Source: Pseudobdellovibrionaceae bacterium
GTDB taxonomy: Bacteria; Bdellovibrionota; Bdellovibrionia; Bdellovibrionales; Bdellovibrionaceae
Direction: 5' to 3'
Length of the DNA: 64,000 nucleotides
Assembly: GCA_021731025.1 (NCBI GenBank)
Contig: JAKFYD010000041.1
Coordinates: 1 to 64,000, forward strand
Below, piece by piece: positions 51,094-60,331 of this stretch (positions are counted from its first letter, which is position 1; each line of letters opens with the position of its first letter). The notes under the pieces are model-generated. The model was given only the letters and a program-made list of their open reading frames with translations, was not told where the DNA came from and did not search any database. The translations under genes and the position numbers were made by a program.

Positions 51094-51441
51094 TTAACGA
51101 GTCTCAACTTCAAGCTCGTTAACGACTTTCATGCCTTTTGGCGCTGCTGTTTTTGCTTTAGACACAATAACGTCAGCTTCCTGAGCGGTCTTAACTGGCC
51201 CTCTCAATGTCACAGCGTTGTTTGCGACAATGATTTTTACATTATGAGCTGCAGTCGAAAGATCTTTTTCTTTCACGATGGATTGACGGATCGTACGTGT
51301 AAGTTCGACATCGCCTTTTTCATTGCTTTGATCTTCAGCAGTCAACTTATTATTCGCACGAGGTGTATCTGCTGCCATTGTTTGGCTCAAAGGCAATACC
51401 GCCGCGAATGAAATTAATACGAAAAAATTGGTGGGTTTCAT
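51094..51441 (-). CDS. Periplasmic BON-domain protein
   Basis: A 115-residue protein with a signal peptide (F-F-V-L-I-S-F-A-A-V-L-P-L-S-Q-T-M-A-A). The mature part is one BON domain: L-T-R-T-I-R-Q-S-I-V, then V-K-I-I-V-A-N-N-A-V-T-L-R-G-P-V and the closing V-V-N-E-L-E-V. BON domains (as in OsmY) bind phospholipid or membranes and stabilise the envelope under osmotic stress. GAGGAG lies 7 nt upstream of the ATG. It is likely co-transcribed with the YflT-like gene. Confidence 0.88.
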   Translation of the reverse strand: MKPTNFFVLISFAAVLPLSQTMAADTPRANNKLTAEDQSNEKGDVELTRTIRQSIVKEKDLSTAAHNVKIIVANNAVTLRGPVKTAQEADVIVSKAKTAAPKGMKVVNELEVETR

Positions 51442-51473
51442 TTATCTCTCCTCTTGTTTAGAATTTTCAACTT

Positions 51474-51812
51474 TTAAAAATCAAGTCGAACATTCTGAAC
51501 TCGAGTATGCATTGTGCATGCCACTGAAAAAAATAAATCGAAATAAAGTGATGTTTTCCTTCTGAGATAAAGTGCCAACAAGTTTTTAACTCGCTGGCTT
51601 CGAAAAGGAAAGCGTAGAAAATTTCCCCAAAAAGTAACGCCGTTCTTTGTCTTTGGGGAAAATTTCTCTAGCGGGTGCAATGAAGAGCAAGCGAGGACTC
51701 GATCGCCTGAGCGTTTGTCCTCGATTTGAATTCTCGCGACCTCTTGATCTACATAAACGTCCACTCGGAACGTAGCTGTCGAAGAAGAACCTTGCAAAGT
51801 TGTTGTACCCAA
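51474..51812 (-). CDS. Hypothetical protein
   Basis: A 112-residue frame starting at a TTG with GGAGG 4 nt upstream. The first ~60 residues look like a beta-rich domain (A-T-F-R-V-D-V-Y-V-D-Q-E-V-A-R-I-Q-I); the rest is basic and less protein-like. It lies 32 nt upstream of the BON gene on the same strand. No family was recognised. The good ribosome-binding site is the main support. Confidence 0.45.
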   Translation of the reverse strand: MGTTTLQGSSSTATFRVDVYVDQEVARIQIEDKRSGDRVLACSSLHPLEKFSPKTKNGVTFWGNFLRFPFRSQRVKNLLALYLRRKTSLYFDLFFSVACTMHTRVQNVRLDF

Positions 51813-52246
51813 GTTTCCTCCGTTAAAACTTTTACATTAAACAGAACATCCATTTAATTGGTGGAATCTACCTTTGAAGAATTATCAAAACAAGAATGCC
51901 TCCCTCGGCGGAGAACCTTTTCCAATTGAATGGTTTTCTTAACAAAATTAATCTCAACGAAATTTGTTTAGTTCCACACGACAGGATCAGGGATTTACCT
52001 CGAAAATAAAATTTTTTAAAAAAACGTCGTGAATTCACCATTGATAAATGTGGAACCCGCTGGAAGTATCGTTTTGAGCGAGAAAAATTCACTTTACACA
52101 AATCCACCCTTCGTGAATGAAACAGGCGATTTTCATATCCAAGCCGCAAAGATGACGCCCCCTTGCTTTTGACAAGCTTAGCAGCCACAGCTTTTTGACA
52201 TTCAGATTTAATGATGATGAACTATTTAGGTAGGAAATCTTAAAAA
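51813..52246. other. Intergenic region with no confident gene
   Basis: 434 nt between a minus-strand hypothetical gene and the hybrid kinase. A 106-codon minus-strand frame exists (51868-52188), but it is Arg/Ser/Phe-rich, begins at a GTG without a ribosome-binding site and resembles no family. The promoters of both flanking genes must be here. No RNA fold stood out. Confidence 0.5.
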
Positions 52247-55093
52247 ATGATGACCGTCAGAACCAACATTCTTTCGTTTCTATTGACCTTGACGGGCGCC
52301 TGGCTGGCCTATTTTCCGACTCATCCCAAAGAGCAAACTTATTTCGGCTTATTCATTTTTACTTTGGGAGGAATACTCCTCATTAACAATCGCTTTAAGC
52401 GAAAAATATATCCGCTCACTTCCACCCCGAATGGATTCGTTTCAGGCAATGAATTTGATCAACTTTTTGACGAGTCCATGTCGACTCTGTCCATTCTGCT
52501 CGGGCCGGATCATATTTACACGAAGGCGAACAAAAAATTTTTCGAGTTTTCAGGTTTTCCCCGAAGTATTCTTGGAAAACCCCTCCGCGAAGTTTACAAG
52601 GGCGCAAGCCATAAAAAGATTTTAGAAGAGCTTGATCGCGTTTATAAAAACGGCGAAAAGATTGATGCCCGAGAAACTTTAGTTACATTGAGTAATCCTG
52701 ATGGCACCCTACGCAGCCGTTACCTCGATTTTAATTATCAACCCTTGCGAAATCCTCAAGGGGAAATTTACGGAATCGTTAGCCAAACTTTTGACGTCAC
52801 CGAGCGTGTTCTTGCCCGAAAAATTATTGAAAATGAAAGAAACAATCTCATCAATCTGTTTCAACAAACTCCCGAGATGGTGTGCTACCTGAAAGGGCCC
52901 GAACATCTTTTTGAATTCGTTAACGAAGCCCACATTAAGACCTTGGGATTTGATGCCACCGGGAAAACAGTTCGTGAAGCCCAACCCGAATCGGTCGAAG
53001 TTCACGGAATTTTGGATGAAGTTTATCGCACGGGCAAAACAGCGGAACTTAAAGAAATTCCAGTTACAGTCACAGGTCAATTGCGCTATTTCAATTTAAC
53101 CTATGCGGCCCATACCGATGAAGAAGGTCAAATTAATGGGGTGATGATCCTTGGGACCGAAGTGACGGACAGTATTAAACAAAGAAGATCCCTCGAGCGT
53201 GAAGCTCGCTTGATAGACTCTATACCCTCACCTTTCTTTGCGATGGATTCAAATTGGAAAGTTGTTTATTGGAACCCGGCCGCCGAAGAAGCGATTGGCA
53301 GAAAAAAAACCGAAGTTGTCGGAAAAAAGTTATGGGATGTTTTTCCTGACACTGAAGACAGCGAATTTGGCCGCACCTACAGGCAAGCGCGCGAAGAACG
53401 CAAAATACTGTCTTTCGAAGCTCACTATCCCCGTCATAACAGATGGTACCGAGTTTGGTGTTTTCCCTTCGAGGATGGTATTGCTGTCAGCTTCCTTGAT
53501 GTCACCGATCGAAAAGTGATCCAGGAAGAATTGGAAAGATCCAAGGAGAGATACCAGTTTTTATTTGACTACAGTCCCTTGCCAAAAATTATTTTTGACA
53601 TTGAAACTTTGAAAATTATCGATGTGAATAAAACGGCATTAAAGCACTACGGTTATTCGCGGGAAGAATTCCTGACTCGCACAAAAGCTGATTTGCGCCC
53701 TCCTGAAGATGTGGCCTTGTTGAAGCAATCCTTAATTCACAAACACACTCACACGGAAGTCGAAGTTCACACGGGCTTAAGACATGTAAAAAAAGATGGG
53801 ACGATTATTAACGTTGAAATCAGTGCTTTGGACATTAATTTGAATGGGCGACCTGCCCGTCTGTGCGCTATCGTCGACGTTACAGAAAAAGTAAAAGTTG
53901 AGAACGAACTTCAACATCTTGTGATGAATCTTAGGGAAGCTAAAGCGGAGGCGGAAAAAGCCAACACTTTAAAGTCAGCCTTCTTAGCTAATATGTCTCA
54001 CGAAATTCGCACGCCTTTAGGAGCAATGATTGGCTTTGCCGATCTTCTTCGAGATCCCGGCTTATCGCGAGAAGAACATGCAAGTTACATTAATATCGTC
54101 ACCCGCAATGGGGAACAGCTGGCCGCCATCATCAATGACATTCTCGATTTATCTAAAGTTGAAGCTGGACATTTGACTTTGGAATATGCCGAAACTCCGC
54201 CAGACCATGTTGCGGCCGATGTTGTTTCTCTTTTACGGGTTAAAGCTAATGAAAAAAATATTGTGCTCGAGTATCATAGCGAGCCCTCAAGTCCAGAATC
54301 CATCGTCACTGATTCCTTGCGATTACGACAAATCCTAATGAACATTGTTGGCAACGCTATTAAGTTTACTCATGCGGGATCAGTTAAAGTGAAAAGTTAC
54401 GGTCAAACCGGCACCGATGGAAAAATGTATTTGTACTTTGAAGTGACAGACACAGGGATTGGAATTCCTGAAAGTCAGAAAGAAAAAGTTTTTGATGCCT
54501 TTGTTCAAGCCGATGGAGCTTTAAGTCGTAAATACGGAGGCACAGGATTAGGTTTAGCTTTATCCCGACAATTAGCCCGAGAATTGGGTGGAGATTTAAT
54601 TTTAGCAAAATCCATCGAGGGCAAGGGAACAAGCTTTTTGATTTGCGTTGCTGACCGACCTGAGCTCAATAAAACAGTTGAATCTTCGCGGTCCCGTGAA
54701 GAAATCAAATATGAAGTCCCCGAAAACGCCTTGGATGGAATTCGCGTTCTGATCGTTGACGATTCTCCGGATAACCGACAACTGCTTTGGCATTTTCTAA
54801 ATAAATACGGAGCCACTATCGATTTCGCTGAAAATGGTTTACTGGGCTATCGCAAAGCTTTAAGTGGCAACTTCAATGTTGTCCTGATGGATATCCAAAT
54901 GCCAGAAATGGATGGCTACACAGCAACCCAAAAGTTACGAGAGTCCGGCTATACAAAACCAATTATTGCTCTCACGGCTCACGCCATGGATGAAGTTAGA
55001 AAAAAATGTTTAAACGTCGGTTGCACAGATCATCTGACAAAACCGATTCGTCCCAAAGAATTAATTAATGCGGTAGTGAAATACTCTCGCTGA
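52247..55093 (+). CDS. Hybrid sensor histidine kinase with four PAS domains
   Basis: A 948-residue protein. Two short membrane helices occur in the first ~45 residues, then four PAS domains (about 65-180, 195-315, 320-430, 430-560), a HisKA dimerisation domain with phospho-acceptor His585 (S-H-E-I-R-T-P-L), an HATPase domain with N, G1 and G2 boxes (D-T-G-I-G-I-P and G-G-T-G-L-G-L-A), and a C-terminal receiver domain with phospho-acceptor Asp882 (L-M-D-I-Q-M-P-E-M-D-G). It senses a signal through the PAS array and passes phosphate internally to its receiver; an Hpt protein or second regulator must exist elsewhere. No output gene is adjacent. Confidence 0.94.
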   Translation: MMTVRTNILSFLLTLTGAWLAYFPTHPKEQTYFGLFIFTLGGILLINNRFKRKIYPLTSTPNGFVSGNEFDQLFDESMSTLSILLGPDHIYTKANKKFFEFSGFPRSILGKPLREVYKGASHKKILEELDRVYKNGEKIDARETLVTLSNPDGTLRSRYLDFNYQPLRNPQGEIYGIVSQTFDVTERVLARKIIENERNNLINLFQQTPEMVCYLKGPEHLFEFVNEAHIKTLGFDATGKTVREAQPESVEVHGILDEVYRTGKTAELKEIPVTVTGQLRYFNLTYAAHTDEEGQINGVMILGTEVTDSIKQRRSLEREARLIDSIPSPFFAMDSNWKVVYWNPAAEEAIGRKKTEVVGKKLWDVFPDTEDSEFGRTYRQAREERKILSFEAHYPRHNRWYRVWCFPFEDGIAVSFLDVTDRKVIQEELERSKERYQFLFDYSPLPKIIFDIETLKIIDVNKTALKHYGYSREEFLTRTKADLRPPEDVALLKQSLIHKHTHTEVEVHTGLRHVKKDGTIINVEISALDINLNGRPARLCAIVDVTEKVKVENELQHLVMNLREAKAEAEKANTLKSAFLANMSHEIRTPLGAMIGFADLLRDPGLSREEHASYINIVTRNGEQLAAIINDILDLSKVEAGHLTLEYAETPPDHVAADVVSLLRVKANEKNIVLEYHSEPSSPESIVTDSLRLRQILMNIVGNAIKFTHAGSVKVKSYGQTGTDGKMYLYFEVTDTGIGIPESQKEKVFDAFVQADGALSRKYGGTGLGLALSRQLARELGGDLILAKSIEGKGTSFLICVADRPELNKTVESSRSREEIKYEVPENALDGIRVLIVDDSPDNRQLLWHFLNKYGATIDFAENGLLGYRKALSGNFNVVLMDIQMPEMDGYTATQKLRESGYTKPIIALTAHAMDEVRKKCLNVGCTDHLTKPIRPKELINAVVKYSR

Positions 55094-55102
55094 GGAATTA
55101 AG

Positions 55103-55192
55103 ATGACGCTAAAACCTACTGAAAGATTTAGCAATCGAGTTGAAAACTACGTCAAACATCGCCCCACTTATCCTAGTCAGAATCGAGTATGA
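55103..55192 (+). pseudogene. Stub of a class I SAM-dependent methyltransferase
   Basis: A 29-codon frame behind a GAGG site begins T-L-K-P-T-E-R-F-S-N-R-V-E-N-Y-V-K-H-R-P-T-Y-P, the N-terminus shared by a common group of SAM methyltransferases, and then stops after P-S-Q-N-R-V. The SAM-binding core is missing. The stub ends 27 nt before the dnaE2 stop on the other strand, so a deletion or insertion here removed the rest of the gene. Confidence 0.6.
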
Positions 55193-55219
55193 AACCAAAG
55201 TTTACTATTCCAGAGAGTT

Positions 55220-58200
55220 TTAACCCCAGTCCAATCTATCCAACATCCTTGGAGTTGGCTGATGACTGCGAACTCGATTTACAGAAGCAAAAGATTCAAC
55301 TCGATCCACCGAAATCGTGACATGATTATCCAGACGTTGAATGCGACCATAAATGATTAAAAATCGCGATGACCTAAAGATCAGTTTGTACTTATCATAA
55401 ATATCAGGACGCAAGACCAGATCCATTGTTCCGAATTCATCTTCCAAAGTAATAAAACCAAATCCTTTAGCTGGCGGAGGTCTCTGGTCCACAAGCAAAA
55501 TGCCTGCACAGCAAACTAAGGCTTTTCCCTTGAGCTCACGTACTAAACTGGAATTAGTTGATGGCAAATGAGGGTATTCGTAGCGCAATTGTTTCATCAG
55601 ACTTCCTTTGAGACTATAGCCGACCGTGCGATAATCAACGACGGCTTCTTCCAGATCCCCCATAGAAGTGAATAATTCGGAATCATTTTCGATTTTGGTA
55701 TTTTCGTCGAAGAGGGAAAGCTGTGCCGAATTGACAAAGGCTCCGGGACGAGAGCCCAATAAATTTTTAAAAGCCAAGGATTTCCAAAAAGAATGTCGGC
55801 GATCAATACCAAATCTGGCAAATGCGCCGATGATGGCCAAATGATGCAAAACTGTTTTATCAAGGTGAGCTCTCGCAATAAAATCTTCGATGCCATCAAA
55901 AGATTTCCGCGCACGCTCTTGAACCAAATTATCAACTTCTTCTTGACGTATTCTTCGCACATCACGAAATCCCATTCGTACCCGTCGCTCACCTTCCATC
56001 TTCGCATCCCAATCTGAAATTAAAACATCCACAGGCAAAATCTTAACTCCACTGTAGCGAACGGCCTCGTTGATTAAAAAATCAATGCGGTAAAATCCCA
56101 TGGGCTGAGAATTAATTAATGCGCAAAGAAATTCAGCGGGATGATGAGCTTTGAGATAGGCTGACTTATAAGCCAAAGAACCATAGGAAGCCGCATGGGC
56201 TTCGGGAAAACCGTAACTGACAAACCCTTGAGTGCGCTTTAAAATATCCGTGGCTAACTGTTGTGAAATTCCCTGCTGGAGCAAATCCTGAAAAAGTTTT
56301 TCTCCTTGGCTCTCGACACTGGCAGCACTTCTTTCTCGCGCCAGAGAGCGGCGCAACTGATCGGCTTCGACCGAGGAAAACCCACAGACATCCATCGCAA
56401 TTTGCATGATCTGATCAGGGAACATAGCAACCCCATGAGTGCGCCCCAAGATACGATCCATGGCTGCGTGGCCACTGCGAAAAGGACGCCCCTGCCGAGC
56501 CAACCAACGATTCTGCAGGTAAGGCCGGCTCATCCCCCCCTTGCTCATACTGGGTCGAATCAGCGCCACCTGAATCGTCATCTCGTAAGGAGTACTGGGC
56601 CGAGTGTGTGGCAAAGAATTCATTTGCGCCCGCGATTCAATTTGAAAACATCCTGCTGTTTCTGCTCTTTGAATAAGCTGATATGTTTTTTCATCATCAA
56701 TAGGAATTTTTTTCCAATCAAGACCAATCAGATCCGTTGTCTTACGAATTGCCGTTAAGAAACCAATGGATAAAATATCAATCTTCATCATTCCTAGTGT
56801 TTCAAGATCATGTTTATCCCATTGAACGATCGTCCTTCCATCCATAGCGGCGGGTTCAATAGGAACCGTTTCCACCAAAGGGTCGTGAGTGATCACAAAT
56901 CCTCCCGAGTGGGTGCCAATATGGCGAGGAAAATTGGCGATTTTCTTCATTAAGGGTTCAATGAAGACTCCTCGCGCCGCATATTCTCGAGCGAGTTCGG
57001 TGAATTGAGCACGCACCACATCGGCTTTGAGTGAACCAACTTCAACACCAATGACTTTACAAATTTCACGAAAAGAACCTTTATCCTTGTAGGTGTGGAC
57101 CGCCGCAACCATGCCTGCGCGATCACGGCCATAACGCTGATAGATTCCCTGAATCACTTCTTCTCTTCGTTCGTGTTCAAAATCCACATCAATGTCAGGG
57201 GGATCTTTACGAGCGTCATTGGCGAAGCGATCAAATAAAAGCTGCGAAGCTATCGGATCGATCGCGGTAATTCCTAAAGCGTAGCAAACAATGGAACTAG
57301 CTGCAGATCCACGCCCTTGGAAAACAATTTTTTTTTCACGGGCGTCTTTCAGAATATCATACATGGTCAGAAAATAATCTTCTTCTCCCCGTCGAGCAAA
57401 AAAATCCAGTTCACGCTGGATCTGCTTACGAACATCTTCCCGAAGTGGCAATCCGTATCTTTCCTGTGCTCCGAGGTTTACAAGTTGAGTTAAGTAACTA
57501 ACTGCAGTTTCACCGGTAGGCACGGCCTCTTTCGGGTAAGAGTATTTGAGATCTGCTAAAGAGAACTGACAAGACTCTGCAATCTTCACTGTATTTTCTA
57601 ACGCCTCAGGAAGATCAGAAAATAGCTTCTGCATCTGTAAAGAAGATTTTAAATATCTTTCTTCGTTGCCAAAAAGTTTAAATCCCGCTTGGTCTAAGGT
57701 CACGCCCTCACGAATGCAAGTTAAACAATCTTGCAAAGGACGGCGACTGACATCGTGGTAGTGAACATCATTCGTCGCCACCAGTGGCAAATGAAATTTT
57801 TCAATCACCTCCAAAGCTTTCCGAGTGCGCTCACGATCGAAGCCATCCAAGTAGCGACACAATGTTAAATAAGTGCGCTCTTTAAAAAGCTCTCTTAAAA
57901 AATAAAAATTATTTTTATCATCATTTTTTACGAGACATATCAATTCGTTTTGACCAATATGATTTCGAATAATTTTTTCTAACTCTTCACAAGTTATAAA
58001 ACCTTGTCCTTTTCTTTTCCCTGCATGAACTTGAGTGATGATACGACATAAAAGCCCCCAGGCCCTGCGGGTTTGCACAAGCAAGGTGATCGAGGGATGA
58101 TCCTTAACCGTGATTTCCGCTCCACAAATAAGTTTAAATTCGGGAAAGTGATCGCGAATTTCTTCGTAGACTCGCGGCAAAGCATAGACACCATTTATAT

Positions 58201-58315
58201 CAGTGATCCCCAAAGCCGACATCCCAAGCTGATGAGCCTGACGAATGTACTCTCGAGAATCCGAGGCTCCGCGCAGAAAAGAAAAAGAAGATCGGCAGTT
58301 CAGCTCAACATACAT
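55220..58315 (-). CDS. dnaE2: Error-prone DNA polymerase DnaE2
   Basis: A 1031-residue C-family polymerase that performs damage-induced mutagenic synthesis with ImuA/ImuB. Features are an N-terminal PHP domain (F-S-F-L-R-G-A-S), the polymerase active site with P-D-I-D-V-D-F in the palm, a fingers domain, and a C-terminal OB fold (V-C-C-A-G-I-L-L-V-D-Q-R-P-P-P-A-K-G). The segment Q-L-S-L-F at residues 865-869 resembles a sliding-clamp binding motif. Length and domain order fit DnaE2, shorter than replicative DnaE. The start lies 2 nt behind imuB, so the three genes form one operon. Confidence 0.95.
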   Translation of the reverse strand: MYVELNCRSSFSFLRGASDSREYIRQAHQLGMSALGITDINGVYALPRVYEEIRDHFPEFKLICGAEITVKDHPSITLLVQTRRAWGLLCRIITQVHAGKRKGQGFITCEELEKIIRNHIGQNELICLVKNDDKNNFYFLRELFKERTYLTLCRYLDGFDRERTRKALEVIEKFHLPLVATNDVHYHDVSRRPLQDCLTCIREGVTLDQAGFKLFGNEERYLKSSLQMQKLFSDLPEALENTVKIAESCQFSLADLKYSYPKEAVPTGETAVSYLTQLVNLGAQERYGLPLREDVRKQIQRELDFFARRGEEDYFLTMYDILKDAREKKIVFQGRGSAASSIVCYALGITAIDPIASQLLFDRFANDARKDPPDIDVDFEHERREEVIQGIYQRYGRDRAGMVAAVHTYKDKGSFREICKVIGVEVGSLKADVVRAQFTELAREYAARGVFIEPLMKKIANFPRHIGTHSGGFVITHDPLVETVPIEPAAMDGRTIVQWDKHDLETLGMMKIDILSIGFLTAIRKTTDLIGLDWKKIPIDDEKTYQLIQRAETAGCFQIESRAQMNSLPHTRPSTPYEMTIQVALIRPSMSKGGMSRPYLQNRWLARQGRPFRSGHAAMDRILGRTHGVAMFPDQIMQIAMDVCGFSSVEADQLRRSLARERSAASVESQGEKLFQDLLQQGISQQLATDILKRTQGFVSYGFPEAHAASYGSLAYKSAYLKAHHPAEFLCALINSQPMGFYRIDFLINEAVRYSGVKILPVDVLISDWDAKMEGERRVRMGFRDVRRIRQEEVDNLVQERARKSFDGIEDFIARAHLDKTVLHHLAIIGAFARFGIDRRHSFWKSLAFKNLLGSRPGAFVNSAQLSLFDENTKIENDSELFTSMGDLEEAVVDYRTVGYSLKGSLMKQLRYEYPHLPSTNSSLVRELKGKALVCCAGILLVDQRPPPAKGFGFITLEDEFGTMDLVLRPDIYDKYKLIFRSSRFLIIYGRIQRLDNHVTISVDRVESFASVNRVRSHQPTPRMLDRLDWG

Positions 58316-58317
58316 AT

Positions 58318-59640
58318 TTAGCCATAGTAGCCGTGCAAATAGAATTGCCGCTGGGGAGTTTCAAAAATAGAAATTCTTTGATGACCTTCAATTTCCACCT
58401 CGGTGTAAGTGCGATTATAGACATCAGCAATTTCGTTTGATGGGTTTTCATACCAGGCTCCACTTATTTTTTCGATCTGATTATCCCAGTGTAAAATTTT
58501 ATAAAGTCGATCCTGAATTTGAATAAAGCCCGCTTTCACTTGAATACGAATGGGAATACGGCATAAATAAGTTGGACGCCGAGGGATAAGAAATCTTAAG
58601 TCGATATTTTTCTCTGATTTTTGGTGTGGTGAGGTGAATTTTTTAATCCAAGATTTTTCAGGTCGTCGGTCCTCGATCAATTCCGCTTGGAAAACATTTT
58701 CTTCGCCAAGAATTTCGATCAGTTGATCATGAATAGAACAAAGTTGTTCAAATTTTTCTTCTTCATCATTAAAAATATTTTTTTGACCGCCTTCAAACGG
58801 AACCATCTTTAACACTTTCGTTTGAATTTCTTCAATAGGAGATAGAACAGGAGTTTTTGAAAATTCCCGCATCAACCTTTCCTTCAGTATACGCAAGGTT
58901 CCCCGCGTAGATCCTTGGGGCGCAAAAAAATCAAAGGCCAGTGTTCTTAAATAAAAAGGATTCGTTGATATTTTTTCACAACGGATTTGCACTTCCAGCT
59001 TAAGCAATCGCTGACGTCGAGCAAACAACCGCAAAAAGATTTTATCCAATTGGCTTTTGAGTTCGAAAAGAATGGGTTCTAATTCTCCATAAAATTCAAA
59101 GTAAGGAAATTCCTTTCTCTCAAAAACAATTTCCTGTGGTTTCCACAAGGGCCAATCAATAAAATCTTGCAGCTGCGTTCGCTGATGAATAAAGCGCCCT
59201 AAAATTCCAAAGCGAGAAACTAATTCCGCCACTGGCAAAGTCTTAAATTGCTTCAGCGTTCTGATTCCCAAATCTTGAAAAGAATGGATCATTTGGTGAA
59301 TACTTTTTCTTAAGACCTGATCTCTGCAAAAAGGATCAGCAAACTCGAGGAGAGCTTCTAGCGGAAGTTCATCGATTGATGACTTCTGATAAAGAGCTAA
59401 AGCCAAAGAGTCCGTGATCTCTTTTCCAAAAGAAATTCGTCCTGCAGCTTGATGGCGTTGCAAAAGGCTTAAAACGCGCTGTCGAAAACTTTCTAGGGAA
59501 TAAAGCTGACGACATCGCCCAATTTCAATAAAGATAGCTTGGTCTTTGCGAAGACAAATTTGAGGACTGAAGCGCAGAAATAATTCAGCCAAGGGTGAAG
59601 TTGCACAAGGTTTATCAAACCAAATACAGGCGACTCTCAT
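58318..59640 (-). CDS. imuB: ImuB, catalytically inactive Y-family polymerase homologue
   Basis: A 440-residue Y-family-like protein. The palm start is recognisable (C-I-W-F-D), but the catalytic S-x-D-E motif is replaced by F-I-E-I-G-R-C, so two-metal catalysis should be lost, as in other ImuB proteins. ImuB bridges ImuA, DnaE2 and the sliding clamp during translesion synthesis. It overlaps the imuA stop by 4 nt (ATGA). The fingers and little-finger regions are present at normal length and the C-terminal tail is short. Confidence 0.9.
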   Translation of the reverse strand: MRVACIWFDKPCATSPLAELFLRFSPQICLRKDQAIFIEIGRCRQLYSLESFRQRVLSLLQRHQAAGRISFGKEITDSLALALYQKSSIDELPLEALLEFADPFCRDQVLRKSIHQMIHSFQDLGIRTLKQFKTLPVAELVSRFGILGRFIHQRTQLQDFIDWPLWKPQEIVFERKEFPYFEFYGELEPILFELKSQLDKIFLRLFARRQRLLKLEVQIRCEKISTNPFYLRTLAFDFFAPQGSTRGTLRILKERLMREFSKTPVLSPIEEIQTKVLKMVPFEGGQKNIFNDEEEKFEQLCSIHDQLIEILGEENVFQAELIEDRRPEKSWIKKFTSPHQKSEKNIDLRFLIPRRPTYLCRIPIRIQVKAGFIQIQDRLYKILHWDNQIEKISGAWYENPSNEIADVYNRTYTEVEIEGHQRISIFETPQRQFYLHGYYG

Positions 59641-60173
59641 ACTTCTCTTCCGTACTTTTGCCTATGGATAGCTATATGATAAGTTTCATCAGAAAAATTG
59701 ATGTCCAGTTGAAGTGAGATGGGCCACGCCGAAGTGAATTTTTTTTCAGCCAATAAGAATAAAGTGCTTTTTGTTTTTTCTGCTAAAAGATGAAGACGCT
59801 GAAAAATTTTAGTGTCGGAAAACTTATTAGGAGCCACAACAAAAGGATAAAATTGGCTTTCTAAAGCAAGACGTAAAGGTTGCTGAAAATTCTTCGTCAA
59901 GTTTATAAATTTGATTCGCGATAATTCGAGGCCTCGTTGGTGCAGAGCCGTAGGATTGATACGTGGATTTTCTTCGCACCAAAATATGTAAGCTTCAGGA
60001 TGAAGTTTAAAAAGTTCAATGAGCCATTCCGTCCGTGCGTTCCCTAATAATTCAACGATCACTCCCTTGGGCACACCGCAGGGAAGATGCGGAGACTGCC
60101 AAAACTCCTTAGAAGACTGAGAAATAGCCTGTGTTCGTTCCCGTAATTCACGTAAAAGCTTTGATTGACCCAT
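59637..60173 (-). CDS. imuA: ImuA-like protein of the mutasome operon
   Basis: A 178-residue RecA/SulA-like protein. The early segment C-G-V-P-K-G-V-I-V-E-L-L-G matches the RecA-like core start of ImuA, but the Walker A is degenerate (L-G-N-A-R-T-E-W where G-x-x-x-x-G-K-T is expected), so ATP binding is doubtful. ImuA interacts with RecA and ImuB. The start has CTCC/GGAG complementarity just upstream. First gene of the operon, behind the promoter at 60207-60235. Confidence 0.8.
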   Translation of the reverse strand: MGQSKLLRELRERTQAISQSSKEFWQSPHLPCGVPKGVIVELLGNARTEWLIELFKLHPEAYIFWCEENPRINPTALHQRGLELSRIKFINLTKNFQQPLRLALESQFYPFVVAPNKFSDTKIFQRLHLLAEKTKSTLFLLAEKKFTSAWPISLQLDINFSDETYHIAIHRQKYGREV

Positions 60174-60206
60174 ACTCCTCCTTTCAAAATTGCTTTGCCC
60201 TTTTTA

Positions 60207-60235
60207 GGATTATGTGTAAGTTTTGTGTAAGTCAA
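60207..60235 (-). promoter_or_regulatory. Promoter of imuA-imuB-dnaE2 with a TTAC-N7-TTAC direct repeat
   Basis: On the minus strand, TTGACT (60230-60235) and TAATCC (60207-60212) are 17 nt apart. The spacer contains the direct repeat CTTACACA-AAA-CTTACACA, i.e. TTAC-N7-TTAC (60216-60219 and 60227-60230 on the plus strand read GTAA). A regulator bound there would block RNA polymerase. The form resembles the alphaproteobacterial LexA box GTTC-N7-GTTC but with different half-sites. Confidence 0.55.
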
Positions 60236-60331
60236 CTGAGTCCCCAAAGGATTTTTTGTTGCTGGGCTTCTAGCTAGGCTTGAAAAAACAAGGTAGCTTT
60301 AAAAGCCTGTAGAATGAATAAAGGAACTGCC

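Noticed and set aside
51868-52188. 106-codon minus-strand frame
   Set aside because: GTG start without a ribosome site, Arg/Ser/Phe-rich, no similarity to a known family. Treated as non-coding.
60174-60331. Canonical palindromic LexA box TTAC-N3-GTAA
   Set aside because: No such palindrome is present. Only the direct repeat TTAC-N7-TTAC is seen, reported separately.
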